In this document: piece by piece, positions 12,380 through 24,138 of the stretch | Position numbering within the stretch: the stretch's first letter is position 1 | Layout of the letters: each line of letters starts with the position of its first letter | Assembly (NCBI GenBank): GCA_030407085.1 | Contig: CM059587.1 | Location: 20,061,001 to 20,125,000, forward strand | DNA length: 64,000 nucleotides | Origin: Trichopria drosophilae | Taxonomy: Eukaryota > Arthropoda > Insecta > Hymenoptera > Diapriidae | Reading direction: 5' to 3' | Position numbers and translations under genes: made by a program | Notes under the pieces: generated by a model | Databases searched by the model: none | What the model was told of the DNA's origin: nothing | Seen by the model: only the letters and a program-made list of their open reading frames with translations

Positions 12380-15300
12380 GTGAAGAGGTAGTGATTTAAT
12401 CAAAAACCTATTAGAAACTAAGATTTTTTAGGAAATGATTCAAAATTTATATAGGAATATTATCTATAAATAAAAATAAAATTGTTATCGCAAACTATAA
12501 ACTAGACATGAAAGGTCCATACGCCTAACAATTACTAGTCGAGTTGACTTAATTCTTAGTTAGATTATCTATCTAAAAATGTTCCTATTGTAATGTTTTT
12601 AATTGCTACTTAATAACAATGATTACAGGATAAAGCGATCATAATCAAGTAATAAATAATTGTTGGTTTTACAAGTAAAAAAAGAAAGTTACGAAGCACT
12701 AAACATTACAGCAACAAAATAAAATTCAACATATATTAATGAAGCATATTCTAAAAATCTTCTAATTGTGCTTTTAACTCAAAAAGAAAGTCAGCATGCT
12801 TATATTAATTAATGTTCATAAAAATTGAATTACCCAATACTGTTCTTTCTTCCAGTGTTGCTGCTGATTAAAGAATCGTAAAGTGATTAAAAAATGCGTC
12901 GATGAATATATTATATCTGAAAATATAATATTATATTGTCGAGTTTGATTGAATAAAAATCTGTTAAATTCTTTTGAAATTTATTCAATTAATAAGAACA
13001 CCAAAATGTTTACTAAATTGCTAGCAGTAATAATATTTTATTTTACAGGACTAGCCTTTTTCAACTCCTAATTATTTAGTTGAATTGACTACTATTTTTG
13101 GTTCGTTTCGGAGATCTCCCATTTCACATATCGCATTTTTTTCTGAACGATAAAATAGATCGATAGGGCTATTATTTATAAGTATTAAATAAGAAACAAT
13201 CAACTATGCTTGTATATCTTAATATCGAACTGCTAAGAGGAACTATGCAAGTTTTTTGCTTCTTATCTTGCTACTAAAGTTGTATCTACCATTGCACAGA
13301 GCTCTAAAACCGATCTTAAATAAGACATAAATATTTTTATGTCAGCCTTTTACCCTTTTCATTAAACAAAAAATTTGTCTCTTAAATTAATTTATATATT
13401 TACAATCAAATTTGTTTAACAAACTGTGTTGAAATGTCAACAAGCATCAGACTGTGTTGAAATGTCTGCAAATAAACCATGATTTCCATGGTAAATGCCA
13501 AAAACCATGCTTTATATGGCATCTTTGAGGTTTTAACCATAAAAATGAATATTTTGAGAATTTCACCGCTATTTTCGTAATCGGTAGATAAAATTACACA
13601 AGTATACGGAGCTTCAAAAGGATTCAAGTTTTGAGTTCTGTTTTTAGATTTTAAAAATTTAATGAATTTTTGTATTTTTAATAGCTGTACCACAGATTGA
13701 CTTCACGATTTTTATTATATGTCATTTTCATCCTACGCCGCACTAAATATTTTCATAAGAAGATCCTGAATTATATTATTTTAAAAAGTGGTATCACTAT
13801 TAAACCCTTCTTATCTTTAGTTTATCTTTTACAGTCATGACCCACTAATGGGATATTAAAAAATTTGATAAAAATAGTGATATTTTACACTCCTCAAAAA
13901 TAAAGTCGTTAACAATATCATACATGTAAGTGTTTCATTTGAAAGTTAAGTATTTTCTTACTTTTGAACTTAATATTTGGTTCTAACGCTGTACATAATT
14001 ATTACTTTGTATATAATTTAGCTAAATATCATGATATAACATAAGTTTTTAATATCGTACACACTTTTAGATGTTGGATTCGAGTATCAATAAAGTTAAA
14101 AGTTTCGTGCTTTTTTGCCTGTAATGATACACTAAGAATTCTTCAATAGCAGATTTTACTATAAATGTAATTATTTTATGCTAAAATTATAGTAAGAATT
14201 ACTATATGAATAAGAAAAAGGTACTAACATAAACGTATTGTGTTCTTTCGTACGATGTGCTCTAAGATAGAAAACGTACTACAAAATTATGACGTTTTTA
14301 CAGAAAAAATAACTAGTACATTATACCCAGAACTTAAGTAAAATTTACCAAAAAATTTGAATCACTAAAGTTAATATAAATAATAAAAAACAATCCTAAT
14401 TTTTTGCAGTTTATCTGGAATTTATCTTTTAAGTGCTTGATTAACGCCAATGATGTATTGAAATCTTTTCTAAATAAACAAATTCAGATAATTTTTATAT
14501 TCAATGTAACTGGTGTTATTTAAAAACTTATTACTTAAAGGCTAGAGTACTATTTATTTATATTTTTCAATAAATTTTGCTTTTAAATGCGACTCGGTAA
14601 ATTTTACATAACTAAGTTTGGAAAATTCTACTCATGATTTTTTCCGTGTTTATTATTATTTCCCTTCCTTTACTTGGAAATCTTAAGATCCGTTTAATTG
14701 ACCATGTTTCACAACGATGTCGCTTTAGTGGCATGTAACCTACTCGCAAGTTATAGAACGACTGACGGTTTGTAAATACAGGAGTTTCAAATTTAGTATG
14801 AATTTGAAATTGTATTCCAGACGCTTAGATGATAAGTTAGTTTAGATTATATATGTAATATGTAGTGTGTGTTGTATCTTATTTAAGATATTAGTCAATA
14901 AGCAAGTTTGCGGCTACATATATGTATCGAGGATTAATATTAATCAGATATAAGATTAATATTCTTTCTAATTCTCCAAAATAATTTTACGTACATTCCG
15001 TAAAATTTATATACTTTAGGTCATAACACAAAATTAAAGTTTTTCTTTTCAACCAAACTGATTTTTCCCAGTCAGCATAATAAAATGTATAAGTATTGTA
15101 ACAGAGACGAATAGGCACTGTGTTAAGAATTGCTATAAATTTGTTGTAATTTTTAAAAGCAGAGGTTGCTAACGTTAAACGTTTCAAGTTGGAACTTTGA
15201 CATGGGCATATTTATTATAGATAAATATTGTAAAATAAATTCCCACATACCAATCCTTTTAATAAAACATTTAATAAATAAAACACTTTTAATAATATTT

Positions 15301-16032
15301 AAAATAAGAAGTTTTTAAAGAATAATGGTGCCTAAGTTTGTAAATTTTGGCGTTTTGATGATATTGAGAAACCATTTTCAGCAAAACATTTGCTGTAGCA
15401 AGTTTAGAAAATTCATTTCCTTTGGCTGTTAATTAATTAGCTCATTAATTATGTGACATCAAAAGGATCATGGATTTATAACATCCTTATGTTCACGTTC
15501 ATGTCTAAATATCACACGTCAAAATATTCCTAAATGTAAATTTATTAATGAACACGCACTCCAACACAATACCGAACCTAACCTAACTAAATTAAATGCA
15601 ATATTTGTATGGTTAATATTTTTTTGTGATATTTTGACGCGTAATATAAAAATACCCTAATATTTAGATACGATTTCATTATCAACATCTTGAATTGACT
15701 TTTTTTTCATCAGTTAATTTTTCACTTATTTTCTCATCTTTTTTATTATATAAATCAATTTCTTTGAAGGTGTTTGATTGGTAGTGAAATATTTTCTATT
15801 GGTTCGTTTATAATTATTACAGAAAATTGTGTGGCACAGTTTTCATTACTGCTATTATTACTTTTTTTTCACAATATAAATGTTTATAGCCCGTTTTTTA
15901 CTTGTTTAGCATCTACAATAAAATATGTTTTAGTATATCAGCAGTATACGTTTCTACTTTTCAAGCATATAAAGGAAAATGCCTTTGAATTGATTCCAGA
16001 ATAAACTACATAGAACACTAACAAAAACTATA
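12380..16032. other. Long AT-rich intronic stretch
   Basis: Nothing gene-like was recognised. Minor features are a 15-bp direct duplication (CTGTGTTGAAATGTC) near 13423 and 13450 and a short CCTAACCTAA run near 15578. Open frames here lack coding character. Confidence 0.5.
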
Positions 16033-16845
16033 TAGGGTAAATGGTACAGTAGTCGGCCACTTTACGTGAGCTATTTTTGATTTAATAGTATATTACTCAA
16101 CGAGGGAGGTAAAATAAAGAATGCCTCAGACTACATGTTTTTCACCCTCGGCTTCACCTCGGGTAAAAATTACACGCAGCCTGAGACATTCTTTTTTACT
16201 TCCCGAGGGAAGTATACGATTTTTCTTTATAGCCGGGAGGATAAGCGGCATCTTTCCTTCCGCTTGCGGGAGGAAAGTTGCTGCTTTCCTCCCGGTGTGA
16301 AGAAAAAATTTTACAAATCCGTTATTTTCCTTTACGTTTCGGTTTAACTCGTATCAATAAGTATGTTTAAGCACAATTAATAGTAAATATTGTTTTTTTA
16401 AAGGTTTCTGAAGAGTGGCCGTCAACTGTCTGCTTCACTTGGCCGACTACTGTCATTTTCGATACTTTTCAAAAACACAGTTTTCTAATACGTAAAAAAT
16501 ACTTTTTGGTGAATATTACTCCGGTTTTATTTAAAGACAACCCTCAAGACCAATATTCTTTCGTTCAAAAAAATAAACAATACTCATTGCACTTTTGAAA
16601 TTAATTTTACCAAATACATTATTTCAGATGGCCGACTACTGTCAATTTTGATAATTTTTTAAAATGTACTTTTTTGATACCTAAAAATTATTTTTTCGTT
16701 ATTATAAAGTATGCATACTAATATTGGACAACCTCTAAGACAAATTTTCCAATATTAAATTTTTTCCTATTGTTTATTTGCGCTTTAAAGTCAAATTCAC
16801 TGAAATCATAGCCTTAACTGGCCGACTACTGTACCATTTACCCTA
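16033..16845. mobile_element. 813-bp element with perfect 27-bp terminal inverted repeats
   Basis: The left end 16033-16059 reads TAGGGTAAATGGTACAGTAG then TCGGCCA, and the right end 16819-16845 is its exact reverse complement. The subterminal phrase GGCCGACTACTGT also recurs internally at about 16441 and 16629 with similar following sequence, giving roughly 190-bp internal repeats. Between 16097 and 16310 are nested hairpins: an arm around AAAGAATGCCTCAGACTAC pairs with GCCTGAGACATTCTTTTTTA, then a GGGAGGAAAG/CTTTCCTCCC hairpin. The open frame across the hairpins is a by-product. No transposase is present, so it is non-autonomous. Confidence 0.85.
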
Positions 16846-17740
16846 CTACGGCTTCAAGACTAACAATAAGTATTAAGGTACGATAATATTGCGGGCATAA
16901 ATATTACGGTAAAGAACAAAAATTAAAAAATATTAAAAATAAAAAGTATTACGAAGAATAAATGTATGAAATGATGAATGTTAAAAAAACTGTAATAAAT
17001 TAAATGGCCAAGTATACGTAATCGATAAATTTATTTAAATTAATATTATTAAATTTCAATACACACATGTAATAATCATGTAAACGCTTTATATGAAATG
17101 ATTCATAACCTAACCTAACCTAAACAAATAATTTTAATTGACAGTAAAATTAGTATTATGGGTTATGACATTTACATTAATTATACAAAAACAAATTAAA
17201 TAATTGAAACTACTAACAAGATTGTATGATAAAACGCAGCCATCGTTTTTAGATAATTTTACTATCTAAATAGTGACCGCGACAAATGAGATATAGTCAA
17301 TACTGTGACTTAAATAGTAAAAACAAATAAAAAAAGTATTTGCGCCAGATTCCACTATTTAGATAGTAAAACTATTTTGTTTTTTCAGTGTATTTCCCTA
17401 ATATTTATCCCGGCAGCAAAATAATAAAGAGTTGTGTTCTAGGTGTGAGGGGTTTCTGAATATCATGTCATTATGAGATCTTTATGAACTCATGTACAGA
17501 AAACTCTTAGAAAGCGGGATATCTGGCTTCTTTTAGAGCACATTTCGAAATCATTTTGAACTCTTTTCTATTTTGTCGCCTGATTAATATTTTCCTTATT
17601 ATTTTTAACTATAACATTTTGTAGACTAATATTTACAATGTACTAAATTAATCATTTGTTTTTTTCGCTTTACAGCAGTTTACTTATATAAGTGATGCAA
17701 TATTTTGATATTTTTTATTTTCTGAATTTTTTTATTACTC
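16846..17740. other. AT-rich intronic stretch with a CCTAA run and an element remnant
   Basis: Positions 17106-17124 carry a short interstitial CCTAA run (insect telomere-type motif). About 17255-17391 has ACTATCTAAATAGT and ACTATTTAGATAGTAAA separated by about 100 bp and ends TTTTTTCAGTG, like the right end of the 3039-4491 element, so it is probably a small relative. No gene was recognised. Confidence 0.5.
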
Positions 17741-17743
17741 TTA

Positions 17744-18007
17744 CAGTAGAGTCCCGGTATATTTGCGTCTCGCTACATTTATGTTCTAGCATATTTGTTC
17801 AGTTCTGTCTCGTTCTATTTGCCAGTCGCCGTTCTCTTTTTTCCCCCACTTTGCGGGATAGGGCATCAGGAAGGGCCTGTTGTGGCGTCACGAACCTGAT
17901 GCCACTGAAGAGAGTGGGAGAAGCGGCACTCCCCATCTTTTGATCAATATAACGAGAATGGAGGGAAGGCGAGGAACCGAGTGGGTAAATATACCGAGAT
18001 TCTACTT
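17744..18007. mobile_element. 264-bp pogo-like MITE
   Basis: TA flanks both ends (17742-17743 and 18008-18009). The ends read CAGTAGAGTCCCGGTATATT at left and, reading in from the right, AAGTAGAATCTCGGTATATT. CAGT-type ends plus a TA target are typical of pogo/Tigger and other Tc1/mariner-like elements. The interior is GC-richer than its surroundings and has no transposase. Confidence 0.7.
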
Positions 18008-18109
18008 TAATTTCATATTAAATATTAAGTTTCATTAAAAAAACTGCTTAGTTTCTAAAAATTTGTATTGCCATGCATTTATTTATATAATAATTCAAAT
18101 CAATTTAAA

Positions 18110-19600
18110 ATTTTTTATCTCATTTTGAAATATCCAAGATGGTGGCATATTTAAAGACATTTTCAAGTTTCGGTGTTTCAGAGATACAAGAATTTTGGAG
18201 ATGAATTACATACCTCCTAATATTTTTTGAGTACGCTAATTACAAATCTGAAGTTATTATTGAAATACAAAGTGACTGATCCAACTTCAAATATTTCAAT
18301 TTGATCGTGAATCATTGTTGTCCGATTCTTAGCAAGGAGACGTAGGTGTTTGCAGAGAATAATCTTTTTACTAGATTTATTGTTTTTTAGCTCATTTTTT
18401 AAAAAATTTATTTGTTTGAAATATTATTGTTTGGTTTTATTATATTTAGTTTTCTTTCTTTTCATTTTTATTTTAAAATCAGATTCAAATGAATTCGTCT
18501 TTTTTTTTTAAGAAATTTTTCCTCCATATGTAACATTGCGTACAATGCATATTTTCAAAACCTAACTATTAGAAACATGTTTCTGGTACGTTTTGTGATA
18601 CTTTGATTGCGACACTGTAGGATAAAATACAATTCAGCATTGTATTGAGAGATAAAAAATCAGAACTCAAATATACTGTTCTTATATTTCTGAGATCGCC
18701 AAATATGAATCTGCAATAAAAGTTAACGAATTCAAAATGGCGAATCCAAAGTAGGGGTTCGAATTTTTAAAAATTTACAGATTTTTGGGATTTATGTCAT
18801 ACATAAGCTGAAGATATGTTCACGCCATCCACAAAATATTTATTCATTGATCCAATTTTCAAGTACTCCAAGATCCAAGTTTTTTGTACAGAATTTATAC
18901 ACTTTCACTTAGTGTGACCACTTACCACTGTTTTTTTTGTTTAAAATAAAATAAGTTCATGAAAATTACTCCTCGGAAAATGTTTGGGGTTGCTGATAAC
19001 GAATCTGATGTTAGTTCCACAAAATTCAAAATGGAGGATACAAGATGGTGCACGAAAATTTAAAAAATAGTCACAATCTCATGAAACTTATTATTCGGGG
19101 GGAAACTTACTAAACTTAGTAACACTTATTTTCATCAACATAACTTTTCGCATTTTAGTTCGTCATATTACATCCGCCATTTAAATTTGAAAAACCGGCA
19201 TCAGATTTGTAATCAGCGACCCCAGATGACCGAATATCAAGATTTAAATGAATTCAGTCAATGAAAATTGGACCCCCATTTTGTATTCGCCATTTTGAAT
19301 TTGTTAATTTTCACTATAGGTTCATGATTGGCGACCTCAGAAACACAAGAACAGTATGTTTTAGCCAATTTTAATTACCATCAGTAAACGTATTAAACGC
19401 TTAAAGAAATGTCTGTCGTATTGGGTCAGCCATTTTGAAGATATTTCAGAGAAGTGTAAATTATCCCTGACTCGAAAACAATGTTTTTTAATTTCTCTAA
19501 ATTATGCAACATTTACCATTTTGTACAATAAAGATGGATATTATTAGTAATATTATCAATTATGCCACCATTTTGGATATTTCAAGGTGAGATAAGAAAA
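18110..19600. repeat. Cluster of 'GCCATTTTGAATTT / ATGGCGGATCC' modules
   Basis: At least five degenerate copies in both orientations: ATCCAAGATGGTGGC near 18131, AAAATGGCGAATCCAA near 18735, AAAATGGAGGATACAAGATG near 19026, ATCCGCCATTTAAATTTG near 19170 with CAGCGACCCCAGA near 19215, and TTCGCCATTTTGAATTTG near 19287 with a GGCGACCTCAGAAA segment after it. It looks like an old, scrambled repeat cluster. No gene was recognised. Confidence 0.7.
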
Positions 19601-19651
19601 ACCTATCACCGACTCTTTCAAGATTAAACATTTTATGCACTTTTTACACAT

Positions 19652-20384
19652 TTTTTTTTTTTTATTTATTTAAGCAATTTTAATCTCTAACTGAGATTAT
19701 TTTGCTGATCAGTAATGTATTTTTACAAAAATAGGTTACACTTTTTGAAATACTTAAGTAGCGTTTTACATATTTTGGTTGTTGGTGTGCACAATATAAT
19801 GTCCGCGGTTAGAGGTAAGTACAATTTTTGCCGGTGGAGTTCGTGAATAAATTCGGCGCGTTGAGAATTAAATAATGAGCATTGCCATAATATGTGGTTT
19901 AAGTCTTGCTCTGCACTACCGCACTGACACAGAGGACTGTCGACGACTTTTATTTTCATTAATGATTTATTAAGGCTATAGTGTCCCGAGCGGCATCTAT
20001 TTATAGTGGTTATAGTTTTTTTTGGTAGGTTTTTTTTGTGAAACCACGGATGTATTTTGGAATTATAAAATTGTTCAAAGTAGTGCGTTCCTTTCATTTT
20101 TCCGCGTTCCATGATTGCTAGGTTGGTATTTTCGATTGCTGTTGCTTTCGCTCTATGTCTAAGGTCTGTGTACGGGATTTTGAATATTGCTGTTGAGTCT
20201 TTGTTCGTTGCTTGTTTCGCGTGTTGGTCTGCTTGTTCATTGCCTTGGATACCAATATGAGCCGGGATCCAATATAGTTTTAAACTTCTTCCTTTGTGGG
20301 AATTTCTCATTAAAAATTCATGGCATTTGGCCTTAAGTATATAGATATAAGGGTTAGTTTTTACTTCTCTTTTTACTAAAAAGT
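19652..20384 (-). mobile_element. 5'-truncated LINE insertion (I/R1-type, RNase H end)
   Basis: A 733-bp insertion with a 13-bp target-site duplication (ACTTTTTACACAT on the plus strand) at 20385-20397 and 19639-19651. The 3' end is a poly-A tract (T run from 19652 on the plus strand, after ATTTATTTA). Only the 3' part of the element inserted, as is usual for target-primed reverse transcription. The perfect duplications and the intact reading frame suggest a recent event, inside the Fas1 intron and in the same orientation as Fas1. Confidence 0.9.
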
Positions 20385-20397
20385 ACTTTTTACACAT
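19723..20397 (-). CDS. C-terminal fragment of LINE ORF2: RNase H plus zinc-knuckle tail
   Basis: An intact 224-codon frame. Residues 43-61 (WIPAHIGIQGNEQADQHAK) are the last catalytic region of a ribonuclease H domain (His and the Asp of NEQAD). Residues 157-173 carry C-x-C-x8-H-x4-C, the Cys/His cluster common at the end of LINE ORF2 proteins. No reverse transcriptase or endonuclease is present because the copy is 5' truncated. The first ATG and the first few codons (MCKK) are host DNA: they are the target-site duplication itself, so this start is accidental. Presence of RNase H points to the I/R1/Loa side of LINE phylogeny. The fragment is not expected to be mobile or functional. Confidence 0.88.
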   Translation of the reverse strand: MCKKYFLVKREVKTNPYIYILKAKCHEFLMRNSHKGRSLKLYWIPAHIGIQGNEQADQHAKQATNKDSTAIFKIPYTDLRHRAKATAIENTNLAIMERGKMKGTHYFEQFYNSKIHPWFHKKNLPKKTITTINRCRSGHYSLNKSLMKIKVVDSPLCQCGSAEQDLNHILWQCSLFNSQRAEFIHELHRQKLYLPLTADIILCTPTTKICKTLLKYFKKCNLFL

Positions 20398-20790
20398 ATT
20401 TTCGGTAATAGGAACACCGGTATCTACTGGAAATTGAAATTTGACAACAAGTTACCCTAAAGCAATTCGTTTTCCCTCGTCAAAATTATAGATAAATACT
20501 CATTTCTTTTTTAAATCCACTCGAAAGAGCTCCCTTAAAAATAGTAAACGTGTTAATCATGTTAATAAAATTAAACTCCATATAATATGTTCTAGGCATC
20601 GAAACCAATAACTTTACTAACAATAGGACAAGAAACGGAAAATTCCCATTTTGCTCCTTCGAAAATTGCATTGATAAAATAGAGATTTCTTTTAATTTAT
20701 TTATATAAACTTTTATACCCCAAATGCGATTATCCGATTACGTCGAGTCCATTTCGTCCGCCCTTGATCAGGCGATCATTTGCGGGCGTA

Positions 20791-21045
20791 AAGTTTATTT
20801 TCCGCCCTTGTAACGAAAAGAACTATACATTACATGAGTTACTTTTTTATAGGACCGTGTATATTTTATGATTTATTTTCAATGAATTTTTCATGATATA
20901 TGTTTTATCTGTAAAGCCCTACTAAGTTTATTTTCCGCCCTTGTAACGAAAATAACTATACATTACATGCGTGACGTTTTTTATAGGGCCATATCTGTTT
21001 TATGATTTATTTTCAATGAATTTTTGATGGTGTTTTTTTATCTGT
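20791..21045. repeat. 133-bp tandem duplication next to the Fas1 donor
   Basis: AAGTTTATTTTCCGCCCTTG recurs at 20791 and 20924 (step 133 bp), followed in both by GTAACGAAAA(G/T)AACTATACAT and, later, TATTTTCAATGAATTTTT. The array ends about 36 bp from the splice donor of the exon at 21082. Copies are highly similar, so the duplication is fairly recent. No coding capacity. Confidence 0.88.
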
Positions 21046-21081
21046 ATTCGGCAAATAAGAATAAAACAATAAAATGTTTAC

Positions 21082-21324
21082 CTTTGTCATTGCTCTGTTT
21101 TGAATGACGTCAATGGGAAGCGGTTCTCGTACGAAGTGTAGGTTTAGAATTTCTTGTACCCGATTCTTGTCCTGCAGGATCATTTGAACACCCTCTTCAT
21201 TCCAAGCGGAATTCTTTGGCGCAAAGAGTGTCACGTTCGTGTATTGCATGGCGGTTCTCATAAACGTTTCACCCTGGTTTTGAATCACCTCGTAAAACTT
21301 GAAAAGAGGCCCATCCTCCTTGTC
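21082..21324 (-). CDS. Fas1: Fasciclin I exon, N-terminal half of FAS1 domain 3
   Basis: Internal exon of 243 bp (81 codons), phase 0 at both ends. The acceptor is a CACGTAG preceded by a T-rich tract with a CTAAT branch-like motif; the donor is AAAG|gtaaac. The product opens with DKEDGPLFKFYEVI, then has the FAS1 H1-type motif TLFAPKNSAW (residues 33-41, NVT glycosylation sequon at 30-32) and the H2-type motif ILNLHF (59-64). FAS1 domains are about 140-residue extracellular adhesion modules; insect fasciclin I has four in tandem, is held to the neuronal surface by a GPI anchor, and mediates homophilic adhesion of axons. The match to the third domain of fasciclin I rests on my recall of the family, including the conserved KFYEVI start. 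It joins in frame to the exon at 6666-6452. The less likely alternative is another insect FAS1 protein such as midline fasciclin. Confidence 0.88.
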
Positions 21325-24138
21325 CTACGTGACAAAAAATTAGTCATAAATCGCTCTCAAACGGTCCCTTAACAGCTACTTTTAAAAAAACCTTCAAGGA
21401 TTGAAGGAGTGAGGTGCTGAAGAAAGTTTTCGAAACAAAAACATCATTTAACTTGCACCTTCCAAATGAATGAAACAACTTCACCACAAACATTTATGTA
21501 GGGAAATATAAAATTAATACGATAAAATATTTTTCCACCATAAATTTAACGATTTTTAATAATAAACAGTATATATTTGCAAATGTAGTACACGTACAAT
21601 TCCACATTAGTGTATGGCTTCCAAAAATCACTGGACTTAATAAAATATATCTAGTTTCAAACGTTTACACAGGAACAAACATATCATAAAATATGTAAAT
21701 ATAAGGAATCTTGATGATACAAATATAGAAAGACAAGAATTTTACGAGACACCGAAGTTATAAAAAAACATTCAAAGAACAAAAGTATTACATGCGAATA
21801 TCCATTTAATATAGTAAGTCACATCGATTATGTAAAGGGATTAAAACAAATAGGATATAAAATATACAATAAACTGTTGTTTTACCATACACAATCAATC
21901 TGTCAGGAACTATACGTTTATTAATAAAAATATAATGTTATAAGTGATATTGATGCTTTTGTTTCGAAAACTTTCCCATAAGTTATAAAATAAATAGAAA
22001 TACCTATAAAAAGGAAGCGAACAAACGAAATAATTAAACGTAGATTAAACAATAATTAACTAAAATTAACTAAAGTTAGTTATCATACAATAACACATAA
22101 ATTAATGTTAAAACGAAAATTAGTACATAACTGTTAGCCACGAATCCAAGAGTGAAAATCAATCTTGAATCGTATTAAATATTGTCCTGAATTTTATTAA
22201 CAATACAGTAAAGGTATACATATTTAATATAGATCTTTTTTTCTATATTCAGGAAATTCAATACTTCACATTCTTAATAAAATTAGTCATATGTTAAATA
22301 AATTAGCATGCATGACACTTCACGTTAAAAACAAGTTATAAACTTAAGAGCAAATAATAGAAAGGATTAATAGAAAAGAGTTGGCCAGAATTTGGGAATA
22401 AATAATTAGTAATACATATATTACGTTAAACTCCGCGTTACTAGTTTAGATTGTTTCGAAAAGTGTCTACAATCTACGACGCTGAAACTACGACGATTGG
22501 AAATTAAAACACTTAATATCTAAATATCCGAAACGATATATCAGAAAAGACGATAATAGAGGGGCACAAATTTGATTTTCGACTCGAAAGTCATCGGGAA
22601 GGCTTGGAGGGTTTTTCGAAATGACAGGGCGGCGAATAAAATTTAATAAATAGAATGGAAACGCAAAATTTCCCAATATTTATTCGTTTTTTTGCATCAA
22701 CCTGCAATTGTTTCGTTCAATATTTATTATCGACGCTCACCAAAATATTTAAAAAATCGTGACGTAAATAAAGTTTAACTTTACTTATTGCATCACAAAA
22801 ATGCGAGATAATTGTTTAATTCATTTATACAATTAATAAAAAAATGCCGATAAAGAGGAAAATTGTGGACGCAACAAATTTAGAATTCATATCAGTTTTG
22901 AATTGATTTTTAAATTGATAACGACAATAATATTAAATTTTTTAAAAACAGTGATTTTTGCGGATTGAAAATTGATGCTTCACGGAATTTCCAGCGAATG
23001 ATATTGGCAGGACTGTGATTTACGAGCCTTATTCTTGTGTTCGCTAAATTACGATTTTCGATGCTACGATATTAGTATATTACGGCTCTATGTATATGCC
23101 GATATCTCCATCGCCGCATGGAATTAATCGCTTAAGCTTCACAACTGAATTTACAACGCAGCAATGCATTATTATGATCGTAATTCAGTAATAGCCGAAT
23201 TGTTAATATTACAATTTACGAAAATACTTAATCGGCACGTAACTAGTAGAAGTAGTTCTATTAATAACTCATTGATGTAGTGCGATCAAATCCCCAGCTT
23301 ATTGTTTCTGGATGATGTAAATAGTACTAGTCTCTAAATTTAAATGAATCTACTCATGGAGTGAAATGTTAGCGACTTATTGAAAATTATTTGTATTAGC
23401 AAATATTAAAAAATGACTAATTCAGAAGTGAAGCTCTAGTAGTTTCCAATTACCCATTGTATTTTTTACACCTTATTACCAACATTAATTAGTTAAATTT
23501 GACTAATGAATTAGTGGTTTTTTAATCATTACTAGTAAAAATTACTCATTTATTCAGTGGTCGATTTTTCACTACTTCATTAGTAGTTTTAGACTAATTT
23601 AATGTCAGAGAGCACATTATTTTTCTACCTTGATTACTTCAAAAATGTTTATTTAATAGTTTCAGTTGTTTTAACTATTTGGATACATATTTAACTGTAA
23701 ATGAATTTAAACTTCGATGTCTTAACGGATGTGTTAACGGAAGACACTGATTAATTTCAAGTTTTTCTATCTTAAAATGTGTTTTGGGATAGTTGTCCTA
23801 TAGTAGTGAATGACTATTAAAACATTATGTATAGAAAATCAAGACAGAGTGCGTGTAAAAGCATTAGTTCATATTTTGGGACATAACATTTCCAAATTGA
23901 AACAAATTGTTTTTTGTTATTCTTATCTGAACTGTTATTTATTAATTATGAATATATTATTTGGGACCACAAGTAATAAATACAATGACTTCAACAAACG
24001 AAGTTTCATAACAGGACTTCAACAAACGACAGATCGGCATGCTGCTTTTCATCACGAAATAAAAACCTAACTTATACGAATCCCCCAAAAAATATTTTTG
24101 CTCCGAATATATTTTTTGTTCCGAAAGTCTTTTTTGCA
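21325..24138. other. Fas1 5' intron, proximal part
   Basis: Starts with the acceptor of the Fas1 exon (polypyrimidine tract 21327-21345 on the minus strand). No upstream FAS1 exon was recognised. About 22970-23260 is GC-richer mixed sequence (GCCGATATCTCCATCGCCGC, TAATCGCTTAAGC) and may be a regulatory element. 23463-23620 is a diverged piece of the repeat seen at 7029-7312. The rest is AT-rich with no gene. Confidence 0.45.

Larger units (their letters stand above)
6667..21081 (-). other. 14.4-kb Fas1 intron between the two FAS1 exons
   Basis: Phase-0 intron splitting FAS1 domain 3, bounded by gtaaac at 21081 and TTTGCTAG at 6667. No host coding exon was recognised inside. It holds a dispersed repeat (7029-7312), a 222-bp inverted-repeat element (8817-9038), an inverted repeat pair 2.1 kb apart (10278/12379), an 813-bp element with perfect 27-bp terminal repeats (16033-16845), a pogo-like MITE (17744-18007), a 'GCCATTTTGAATTTT' module cluster (18.1-19.6 kb), a LINE insertion (19652-20384) and a 133-bp tandem duplication near the donor (20791-21045). 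I see nothing in 12.4-15.5 kb beyond AT-rich sequence. Confidence 0.8.

Noticed and set aside
16135..16347. 70-codon open frame
   Set aside because: Lies across paired hairpin arms inside the 16033-16845 inverted-repeat element.
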